Made by a program: the position numbers and the translations under genes
Assembly (NCBI GenBank): GCA_018389105.1
Contig: JACATO010001067.1
Coordinates: 185,510-249,509 of the forward strand
Direction of reading: 5' to 3'
DNA length: 64,000 nt
From: Nautilus pompilius
Taxonomy: Eukaryota; Mollusca; Cephalopoda; Nautilida; Nautilidae
Part shown: piece after piece, positions 40,078 through 52,000 of the stretch
Layout of the letters: each line of letters starts with the position of its first letter
Position numbering within the stretch: the first letter of the stretch is position 1
The notes under the pieces: model-generated
Database searches by the model: none
Told to the model about the DNA's origin: nothing
The model's input: the letters and a program-made list of their open reading frames with translations, nothing else

Positions 40078-43000
40078 CTGAAATTTCAAATTTGATTATT
40101 ACCCACAAATGGACACTAATCTAATATTTACTGCGGGGTGGCTGCACTGGCGTGAAGATGGTTAAAAAGGGGGGTACAAATACAGTGCTGTTCAAAAGTC
40201 TTAAGCGATCTACATTTTCATTCATAAGTTGAATTGTAAAATAGGAATAAACAAACTAATCAGACGTACGATTTAATAGATTAATAGTATACGGTAGACG
40301 AGATGAAAACAATTAAATAAAGATTATGCGCGCTAATATTTAGTATTAATGGTAGCCGCTGTGAGATTTAGATTCCCTGGCGGAAATACTTGAGTCACAG
40401 CTGCTTATGACCCTATCAACGGAAGGACTGCGCAGTTAATTAAGTTGATTGTCTTATCAGAAAGTTCTCGGTTCTTGGGGTAATCTTGGAAGAGGGTTGG
40501 AGAGAAACAACACGTCTTCCAAGAGCATCCCTAAGATTCTCATTAGGACTTAGCTCAAGCGAACGTGCTGGCCGTATTACACGGGTCCTGCTATCCAGTA
40601 AAATGAAGCTATCTTCAGTTGCATTTTCGTATAGGGATCCAGAATCTCGTCTCTATGCGCATTGCATTTAGGATACCTCTCTGAAATATATGTAGGTCCG
40701 TATGTCCACCCATCGAAATTCCTTCCTAAACCATCCCCATATCTTAGCATGACCTTTATGGGCTTGTCGAGTGTCCCACGTTCCTTTCAGGTGAGAACCA
40801 AAGTTCTGCTGGGGTCGTGGACCCGTAAACTGCTTACTGACCAATATCTCCGGGTGCTTTAGCTTTTTGGAATCTAGTGTATTTTCTAGCAAAGATGCGT
40901 GCGCGATTTTTCTTAGCATTTTTTATAATACAGCAGCATATAATCTGTCTCGCACAGTAAAATGAGCACTTGGCCAGGCTCCAGATCGATACAGTTCTCA
41001 ATCATTACCCGGGTCCTGATTTTACCGCCTACCAATGTCGCCACTGCTTTCACATTCCTGGACAATGGATACCCGGTCGTGGTTTCCTGTCAGGACGATA
41101 CCCTTGAGTGGGATCCGAAGCGTCAGTCAGGGTGTCTTTTCCAGCCCGCCGAAGTTCCGGGAATATGGCAGGTCGCGGGGTCGGGAGTTAAGGTACCCAT
41201 CCCACTGAATCAAGACCTCCCTCGATAGATACCAAGTAGCCGCCAAGTTTAGACGGCTGGCAAGCGGAAGTGGGTTCCCAGGTGTGGTTTCTAGAATTGT
41301 TGCCGGTTCCGGATCGTCGGAACAAGAAAGGAATTGCCCGCCAATATAGCAAAGACTTCGTTCATCAGCCGCTAGGTCCATTCCTCTCCGCGTAGCCCAC
41401 GCGCTCCATCCTCTTACGTCACAGCTCCCGTGGTAGCCGTAGTCCAACGAGAACAAGCTGCGCCCCTCTTTGATTCAAGTTAGCAGCGAACTCAAGTGTA
41501 TTTACCGGAAGGGGGGGCGCGTATGGCGCCGCGTGACCGTGGAGTCCCGGATAGAGGACCTTAGGGTCTACGGGGCCCCTACATTACCCTCGGGTAAGTA
41601 TCCGACACCGCGAGGCGAGTTTCAGATTTATTCTTTCAAATATGGCGTCGTCACGTTAAGTAAATCCGGAGGCTTGCGATGCTACGGTGAGCGCCATGGC
41701 GCAATGAATGGCCGCGAATCATAAATCTTCTGCGTGCCACCGCCAGGACCATTTTATATTGTCGCGTGAAATAACGCCATGCCTTCACAAAAGTCCGGGA
41801 CAGTCACGTGACTGTTTTTACACCGTGACAGGCCTGCACATTACTATGTCGCAGTATGAAAACAGTCACGTGACTGTTTTTACACCGTGACAGGCCTGCA
41901 CATTACTATGTCGCATACTATTGCGTGTTGCTACTGGCTTCTATCGTTAAGAACTCTCTCTTATTCACGTACTTCGTCTTTTGTTTCTCCTCCGTCTCCG
42001 CCGTTTCTTATTTCGCTTCTTCTTCTTCTTCTTCCTCTTCCTCCTTTTGCCATGACCCTTGGCCTGCGGAGGTTCATCGGATAGCGGACTGTCGGCGGAA
42101 TTCTTATTCCGAGTGGTTTCGCTGAAAATAGACGCGGAAAAAAAAAAAAAAAACGTCAAGCGGAGAGGTTGTGTGACTCGTCGCGGGTTCGAATCTCGGT
42201 TTTGCCGGGTTCTGGCGACAACCGACTGGCCCGAGCTCCAAAATGTCGGTAGAATCACCGTTACTCGATACCCGGCAGCCATCTCTACTTTCAAGACGAC
42301 TTTATTTCGCCATATTCATGAAGAAAGCTCTGCTCTTTTCCTGAAAGTTCAAAATTATCCCCCAACTTCAGAAGCCAACTGTTTAACTCCACATTTTCCA
42401 CGAGAAATATATATATGCAAATTGACACAGAGCGCCAGGTAAAATTCTGCAAAATCTATTTACTACTTCTTCCCCGTTCTCCATCTTTCCAGCAAAATTG
42501 GCTGTCCGGGTTTCGTCAGAAGGACGACATGGAATATGCCAACCCCACCTCTTTCTGTCTACTGATCGGGGGTTTTTTTTAAAACAAAAAGGGGCCAGAC
42601 TTTAGTGTTTTTAGGCGCGAGAAGAAACTCCCACCCGCCATATCAGGAAAGCGCTCACCTCTTCTTCGATGTCTGTGGAGTGGTGCTGTAGAAAGCCGTT
42701 GGACACTGCCTGACCCGCTGGGTGGCGCTGTTTTCCCAGCAGTACATCGATTTAGCAAGGTTCACTCCTCCAACCACCACCTTTAACCAGTCGCTGAAAC
42801 AACATTAACAACGGAAGCTCAAAGAAGGCCGCCCGTTTGTCGTAGGCAATCGTACTGCAAAACTAACTAATGAAAGCCATTTTAACTCTCTATATCTTTA
42901 ATCGCTGACAAGAAGAACCATCTTTACATGGCTTTTACTCTTTTCCGTATTTAGTCGTGCGTGAGACGGCCGTTTAGTTCTTTATATGAGTCACTGTGCA

Positions 43001-46000
43001 CGAAGTAAAGTTCGTTTTCGACTATTCTTAGCCTGGAAAGAGCTTCCTCCTTTTAAACTAACTGTCATGATTGTGTTGGAATTTCCCTTAACAATGGCGT
43101 AGATCCCAGACTATGATATATGCAGGTGGCGATAACTAACGACGACCTGTTCTCGACAGATGAGCATCGATCACGAAACGTCTTTCTGCAGTGTTCATGA
43201 GACCTTGTGTCTACTTTCGCTTACCAAAAAAAATCATTTAGAACGTTTCATTCATGTAAACAGTAGCAAGATACTAATAAGGAAAACAGTTTAGATGCGT
43301 TGTCAAAATGAATTGTACAGAAATCTATTAATAAAAAACTAATTAACATAATTTTTAAATATTCTAAAGAAATAAGCTGTAGGTTTCGAAAATTAACACT
43401 AACGGACCGCCGATGTCTAAGAAAAGACAACTCCGCAAATGCTAATTGACACTGCAGTGGAACATCGTCTACTCACCTTTTTAGTAAGAGGATATGTGAC
43501 ATGCAGGCAGGAGCAAATACAGCACTGGAGGAAAAATGGAAAAGGTAAGTAAAATGTAAGAGTATAGGTCATTCCATATTGGGCTGATAAACTCAAAATG
43601 TCAAGTTGTCCGGTCACATTTTCTTATTAATGGGATTAGAAAAAATTTAGTTAATTAAATTCTGTACTTGCAAAATTTACAGGTACTCAAATCTACAGGT
43701 ACTCAAGTCTGCAGGTACTACCTGGACTAATTTCTTTGTAGTCTTTTAATATGCGGTTTCATACTTGGGCTTCATGTAACAAGATTTAAAAAATGAAAAT
43801 GAAAAACCCTTTGGTGCCAGAAGACTAATTCCACAAGATTTGCAGACCCTGACTATGTTCGATGTGGAGTAAAGAGGAAATCGTTACTTCGGTGAGAGAT
43901 GTTGGCCGTGGGCGATACCTACGAGACATTCCTGAGAGACGCTTTGATTTCGTTCCCTAGCTTATGGATATACTGCCATTGTTCCTTCTGTACGGGGGGA
44001 CCGACGTTGTCCACGGTGATCTGAGCTTCGTCGAATATATACTGAACCACGTAGACTGGCGCTGCACAACAGAAAGCACATTTATTATTATTATTACTAT
44101 TATTAATAATAATATTAGTAGTAGTAGTATGTGAGCTATTCCCAGGGACATTTACATAAAAATCGCAACAACAACAAAAAAAAAACAATTCTTGTCTAAA
44201 ATTTCTTTTAAATACTTCAATAAGGTCACCTCAGAACGTCTACGAGCCAAACTAAGGAGGAGGCCGCGGTTTGTTTGCAGAGAAATTCTCACGGTACTTT
44301 CGACTCCAAAATTTTAGGTCAAAAAGATGGTTGGTTTACGTGGCAGGAATTTCTGCTACCGCGGCGTATTTTAGAACTAATGCGCACAAACAAACCCAGA
44401 TAATGTTAATGTATTCTCGGTAGTTTTATAATAAGTGGTTTAAAAAGTCGACACGAATCACCATACCGCACCATCATACGACAGTTGTTTGTTTTGGTTT
44501 TTTTTTTGGTTTTTTTATACCGACGTGAAAAAAGTATCGAAACAAGATGGCAGAATTCAATATGAATAAGGTGTCCATATTAAACGCAGGTGTCCATATT
44601 AAACGCAGTTACGCAATATGGACATAGCCAATTAGAACGGCTGCGTTATTTACGACACTAATAGCATTTGTAGCTGACGGGGAGACTATAGAAACTATTA
44701 CTTGTTCGGTTTGCTGTTTTCGAAGTTAAAATGAATAAATATGTCCAGAGAGAGAGAGAGAATGAGAACAAAAAAATAAATTAAAAAGAAAACATATTTG
44801 CTTACTTCTTAACGTTGGGTACATCCTGTATCCAAAATAGCACCGCCAGTGCTCGCCAGGGGGATACCGAAATTTACAGCTGTCCGGAACGCGGCCATGC
44901 CACAGTCTGAAATCGAGAAATTAATGATGAAAAAGGGTACAAAAACAAGAAGGGAAGGGTGGTCAGGTTCGGGTAAACAATCGAAGAGGAAGCCTCGAGA
45001 CTGCGGTAATGCCGTGACTTTCTGTTAAGGTTGAGAGAAAAACGAGGCTGGGGCTGCACATCACGCTGACTCTGACGTGTAATATAGAATATAATTAGCT
45101 AGCATAAAGAAACCGTGTGTCATAGCTTGCAAGTTGCAGCAACGCAGTAGTGCCATGGCATAATAACTTGGACGCTTGTAGGGTTGGCTTAATAAAGTTG
45201 CTATTTTTTTGTGTGTGTGTGTGCGCGCGCCTGGCCGTATGTAGTACCATTCTCCTGAATATGGACATTAAGTCTCAATATGCCTTGTTGGCATAATCGT
45301 AGGAGAACAACTGAGATGACCATGCCAGATTACAGCTCATCCTGCGGTGCTCTCGTCTCCATACTGGGCCGTGGTTTACTTTCAAAACTTCAGCTTATCG
45401 GAGAAGGGTACACGCCGCCAGTACTGGAGGGTTCTGCCAGGAATCTTCTCGAAGAGTTTTATTCCTATTGGAGTTTCCTGCTCGCTGCTCAAACAATCGG
45501 GACAGAAGACAATGGACCATTGTTCGGCTTATTGCATGGATGCTGACAGCAAGAGACTCCTGACTGGGTACGGACATGGTGAGTTAATGGTAAATCTGCT
45601 CGCTACGGTGTCTTTCGACATGCAAGAGGATGATACGGCGAATTTGTTTCGCTATATAAAATTACCAGGCGTCGTTTAGAATCCGAAAACCAACGAGACA
45701 TTCAAAAGAACACAAAACTCTGCTTAGTATTCCATGAAGTATCCTGGTACTTATCATACTGTTTTACTATAATCAGCTTTTACAAGTGTTTGTTGGTCAG
45801 TCGGGCAATGAGGTTTACAAATCCGCCCCTCAGAGCCAAGCCGGGTGTTGATTTCTCGAGTGGAAGCACGTGCCAGCCAGACAAATGAAATGTACACATC
45901 TCACGTTGGCGAAACAGTAGTAATCACAATAAGTAATCGTTCAGTTCGCTCCAGCTCGACCAACAGCTGATTAATTCAGGAACAGAGTTTGGTGTTCGAG

Positions 46001-49000
46001 CGCGTTGTCTTCATTCTTTATTCCTTCCTCTCTCTCTCTCTCCTCTTCACCGGCCGACCGCGTTTTGTTACCTCCCACATCTAAAAATAAAGGGATCTAT
46101 CAGGGGCTTTCTGTCCAGCCACTTGCTTCACCGGTTCTCCTGGAGGCCCCGTAGATACGACGACTGGGATTATGGGATGGGAACTCGACTGGGCGGTGGT
46201 GCACTTCTGCCTCAGCCCCTAATAACTCTCGACTTCAGGGGCTGCAAAGGGTAAGAAGGAAGAATAAGAAGCCAAAGTATCTGCCGTAAATTTCGGCTTA
46301 ACAAGACAATAAAAGGAGAGTTTGCGGTTTCAAGAGACATAAAAGCTGGACTTCAGAGAAATGCTCCCTGTCCAAGACGAGGGGCCAGGCCCCCGAATAG
46401 CCTATCCATTGATCGTTATTCCGTTGTTGAGATTAGGAAGGAAACACGGCCTGTTTTTATGGAAGCACAGAACGAAGACGATGGGGGAAGGGGTCAGCGG
46501 GGCGACGACGCCGCCATGTTGATTTCCTCCAGTCGAGAAGCGGTTCCAATTTATCCGTCTCCCCGCTGAAGAGTTCACGGATCGCGTGGGTGGGTTTATT
46601 AAACAAGAGGGGGTCGGAGAGGAAACCCCGGCAGTGGCGCGTCCACGAGGCAGGGCGATTATTTCCTCGCGGGCTGGCTGGCCCAAAATTTCGGAAATTA
46701 CTTCTTTCCATCCGGCGGTTTAGCATCGTCGTCTCACTGAATTACGTCCCTTCCTCCTCGACGACGACAGAACTCAGCTGGTGGAGCTGAGACGTTCGTT
46801 CCTCTCGGCGACTCCAGGCGGTCGGGGCATTTGTCCTGGTGCCTGTCTCCCCAACCAGAAGGACCTCGTGATCCCAACACGTCTTGTTGAGGAGTTCGAA
46901 TTCCTAATGTTCTAACTCGCTCCAAACTATTTCCGGTCTGGGAGATCTTAAATTCCGGAAGCAGCTGAGGAACTCGGAAGAGGAGCCGACCGTAATTTGT
47001 TATCACCACCCTCCCCAGCCCCCTAAGGCGCGACTCTTATTTGCGAAATTAAAGATATATATATACAAAATTAAAGGTTAAAGGGGCCATTGATCATTAT
47101 GTACGGAAGCAGATAAAAAATTGAAAGTGAGCCTTCTAAATATCCCATAATTTTCCTATACAATTAGTGGATTACTATCAACAGCCAGTTAAAGTATACT
47201 TTAAGAAAATTATTTATCTGTTGTAATAAGAGTAAAAAAAAACAGAGGGTACGCAAGATTAACCCCTCTAATTCTCGCAGTAAAGGAAAGAAAAGAAAAT
47301 TTAAGAACTTTCTTCCATAGTTAAACCAGTCTGGCTGTAAAACCTACCCCTGTCATCGTCGTCGTCGTCATCCTGGTTTGTATTGGGAATTCCGAACACG
47401 TGGCATTTAAAGGAAGGGAGGGGGACATGGTACCCGGTCGAGAAGGACCCCCGAAACGTCATCGACGGTCGCTGCGCCACCTATGGTAAAATACTCACAT
47501 TTTAGGGAAATCTGGGTTTTGAGTTTAGTCCGCCCGACTGCTGCCACTGGCGATAATTCGACGAGTTGTGACTTTCGAGACTGACTAGTTTTGGGAAGCC
47601 CGCCCCAGCCGACCGCGTGGGGCTACTCGGTTTCCTCCCACATCCAGAAGCGAAGATTTCTAGCAAGGATTTTTTTCGGGCACCTGTGTGCGAAAGAACC
47701 CATGGGTAACTGGGTTGTACTCTGATCGGCGCCCTCGCCCATACCTGGTTTGCCACTCGCTCTGGCACCAACGGGGGATTGTCGTAATACTGTGGCACTC
47801 TCAAATCGATAGATTTGTGTAGTGGGTTAGGAAAATAGCCCGAGATTCTTGCTTCTGGTCGAACGAATTCGAAATCCCTGGCATCTCGGCTTCTATTTAT
47901 TTATTTTCCTTTCATCCGTTTTCCAAATAACGGTAAAGACGAGTCGCTTATTTCTATCGCAGCCTCTACGGGCGTCGGTCTTTCTGCGTCTGAAACGCAA
48001 TCAATCGCGAGACTTTACAGTAGATATCCGGTTTTTGGCGATCGATATCATCAACATTGTTACTATTCTCTGATTCCTGCCAGTTCCAGCTTTAAAGGGC
48101 TTGGTGTTGCTTTGTTGTTTCGCTTCCAACCGACGTGTAGACATCGAACTATTCTGATTTTCCTCTCTCTCTCTCTACCCCTCTCTCCATCTCTCTCTAT
48201 GTCTCTACCCCTCTCTTCATCTCTCCATCTCTCTCTATGTCTCTACCCCTCTCTTCATCTCTCCATCTCTCTCTATGTCTCTACCCCTCTCTTCATCTCT
48301 CCATCTCTCTCTCTATGTCTCTACCCCCCTCTCCATCTCTCCATCTCTCTCTATGTCTCTACCCCTCTCTTCATCTCTCCATCTCTCTCTATGTCTCTAC
48401 CCCTCTCTCCATCTCTCCATCTCTCTCTGTCTCTACCTCTCTCTCTCTCTCTGTCTCTACCCCTCTCTCCATCTCTCCATCTCTCTCTCTCTCTGTCTCT
48501 ACCCCTCTCTCCATCTCTCCATCTCTCTCTCTCTCTGTCTCTACCCCTCTCTCCATCTCTCCATCTCTCTCTCTCTCTCTCTCTGTCTCTACCCCTCTCT
48601 CCATCTCTCTCTTTTCTTTAAACAGGAAGATTTCCGCAGAGCTGACAAGAGCCGGGTGTTTAAGAACGGGCTGGGATGAAATACGGGACAATAAACTGGA
48701 AATCTAATATACAGCAGTAGTCGTAAAGCAGTCGAGCTGATGTAAGATGGATACCCGAACGGTCTGGATTGAACCGAGGCTGGCGAAACAAGGGGACACA
48801 ATTCAAAAGGCTTCTAGGAAAGAGAGATGGACAGACGTTCGTCCTTCGCTCCGCCAGGTTTTATGGACCCATTTTAAAAGTGGATAAATGGGTTCCTTAC
48901 GCACAAATTAAACACAGAGTTTACCCTACGTAAAAGGGGGTCCGTCCGTATACGTTACGGAATGTGAGCTTTTGGCGTGGCGTTCACGGCTGCCTCTTCA

Positions 49001-52000
49001 AGCTGAAGAAAGAAGCAAAGGTGTGGCGTTGTTGTTCTGAACAACGAGCAGAAATTTCCCTTTTGTAAGCTAATCCCGGAAGTCGGTCGGCTCGAAGCCG
49101 TTTGGTTGTTGTTGTTGTTGTTGTTGTTGTTTTTTAAATGACGCAAGCGGTCACGATGGCTGAGCCCCGCGTTAAGGAACAGCCGATGGGGGGAAACATT
49201 TGCGGTTGGGCGGCCAGAAACGAGATTACGAACAAAGGTCCGGTAAAAGGGCGAGACGGACAGACGTCCGTCGTCGATTGGCTCGAAAGAGAGAAGAAAG
49301 TGAACAACACGGGTAACTTTGCCTAAGGGATCGAACCAGCTCCTTGTAACATCACGGGCACAGAGCAAAATGTTGTTTGTTGTTTTTTTTTTCTTCTACT
49401 AAAAGCAGGGGGAAAAATAAGTCATAAGGGAGGCAACTGCGTTAACATTAATGGTAACAGCCTCCTTTTCATAAAGACGAATTATTATTAATTATTGTAT
49501 TCTACCTATTGTAGCATGGATACGTTGCTCTTCTTAAAATCGAAACAAAATCATGCTGTTGCGAGGATTTGGGAATAATTAGCATATTTATCTAAAATAT
49601 TCAGTGATGCGTGAAAACAAAAATATTTCTTTTGCTTTCCTTCTGGGGAAAATTATTGAAAATGGACTCTTATTCAGATTCCAGCCGGGTCAAGATGATC
49701 GACTGGGTAAAAGATTTCCCCATTTGTCCCGTTGTTTGCCCATGTGGTTATCACGATCCGTCTTTGCGGTAAGTATATATATATATATATCCCTTCAGCT
49801 CCTTGGTTTCTTTTCCACCTGACTGCCGATAATGCTGCAGCAGTGAAGTGCACGGAAGGCCGGGGCTAGTTGTCACAGTCATATATATATACTGTCGTCG
49901 ATTACAGCTCATCTGTACGTTCAGATAGAGATTACTCTTCTAACAACTAGCACCGGTTGTCTCCCCTACTATCGGTGTCAACTTCAGACACGGTCGCTTC
50001 GATAATACTCCCCTATAACGGAAGTTGTCTGCGTTAAACTAAGCCCGTCCAGGTTTTTTTTTTTGTTTTTCCTTTAATAAAAAAAAAAACAAGCAAAATG
50101 TGGAATTATGAAAGAAATATATAACTCACTCAATACCCTTTTTGATTCCATCTGTGGGCGCGCAGGAGTGGGAATTCACGCACGGGACCGGTCTGAATTG
50201 CTGATTGTCCAGGAACCATCCAGAATCGGCGACACCTCGAACCTCGACACCGGGAGCCCACAGCGCCATTAAGTCGGCGATTCTGTCCAGATTCATGAGT
50301 ACACCTGTCCCTCCAGCACTAACGAAAGTAGAAAGGAAGCGTATGTATGTAGGCGCGTCTATCAAGCGGCGGATTTCGGTTACTTCTTTCGAACGGTGCG
50401 GTAAGGACGTGCATCTTTTCTTCTCCTTCTATAGCGACGACAACAACAACAAAGAGCCGGCCGGCCGCCGGCTCGTCTACAAGAGAGCGAGGACTCACCT
50501 CGCTTCTTACCTGAGATAACGTCTCCCTTTTGTCCGACTACCTAATCACAGCGGTTCTCACCTGCTTCCGGCCAGAATCAGCTTTTCGGCTTTCACCAGC
50601 CCCCTCGGAATCAGTTCTTTGATGACTTCTTCGACGATCAGGGACCCCATAAACGAAAATCCTTCTGCGGAAAAAGTTTAGAGGGAAGGGGGGAAAAAAG
50701 GGGATAAAAACGGGTATTGTTAACAGAGATAAAAGCGATAAGGAAGGGGCTCGCTCTGAGCAGCTCCTCAAGCTGCCTCCTTCCACCATTCCACCGATTG
50801 CCTTACTGAACGAAACCGTATAGAACTCTCTCGTTGAAGTCCCAGGTGCCCTTTGCCCTAAATATACCGACTTACAGGAGGGATGGGAGGTGGGTGGATC
50901 TAAATTCAGAGGAAGAATTCAAACTGCGTTACCTACCATCTCCAAGCTCTTTGTACGTTCCGCTCCAGGTGTCGCTCGAGCAGTATGGTATATAACTGAA
51001 ACAAAATACGTAAAGGGCATCATGATAAGCAACGACTTAATTATTTTTTAAAACACACACACACACACTTTTATTATTTTTGTTGTTGGCATTTGTTTTA
51101 AAAGGCACAAAAATAGAAAACGAGTAACTATTGATTTCATGACACCGTCCCATGATCACCTTCCTCAGGTGTTGTTCGGGTCACGTGATTCAGGTGGGTT
51201 TGTGTGTGTGTGGGGGGGGGAGACTCAAGTGTTCTCCCTTTCCTTCCCAACCACCTCAAACGGCCGCCCCGGGGGGGGCGCTGATATAATGTCATGTCTA
51301 TGACCAGACCGGAAGCGCAAAAAGGAGACGTATTCTTCCTTGTCATCATCGCCACTTCGCGAATTCCTTTAGAGCAAAGTGCAATATGTAGCTTTGGAGA
51401 CTGCGAAGAATTACGCTTATAAATAGCATTTGTTCTATTCTCTTGTTTGTTTCCATTCGCTTTGCCTGCTGGGTAATCGTGTGTGGCTGCAGGATTCAGC
51501 AGAGACAAATTTTAAATTGGCCACAGGTTTCTTATGATTCAGTGAAATCGAGTTCAGGGTATTGCTGCTTTCCACAACTACTGACGCTGTCTATAATTAC
51601 TTAAGTTTACTTTATATATAAATAAATATAAATAATAATAGCGGATAGAGACAAGCACAAATATATCACTATATACTACTACTGGGTACTACCATTAATA
51701 ATGATAATAAAGGTATCGGCTTTCATCACAAGGTAAGTAATGTAACAGAGCTAAAATCTTTTTTATTCTGATGTGATTAAAGAAAGTGGGCTGGCTAGCA
51801 GCAGTGTTGGGGTTTTACATCATAGAACCCTACCATAATAATTTTGCAAACCCCGCACTTACTTAAAATAGACGCATGTGACCGAAAGTTACATATTTAC
51901 GGTAAGGTGTGGTTATATATGACCTCCAGGTGGGCAGATGACCAGTAAGTACTACAGCCGTGCTGAAAAGATGCGGGTCCAGCAATATCTGTCCGTCCGT

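Noticed and set aside
41973-42063. A shorter NOTUM exon 11 starting at 42063 (CCGCAG acceptor)
   Set aside because: It would put the segment out of phase with exon 10. The acceptor at 42121 has a far better pyrimidine tract and fits both neighbours.
48112-48707. Long Ser/Leu-rich and Arg/Glu-rich frames
   Set aside because: They are translations of CT repeats in several frames, as at 25251-25580 and 34571-35011.
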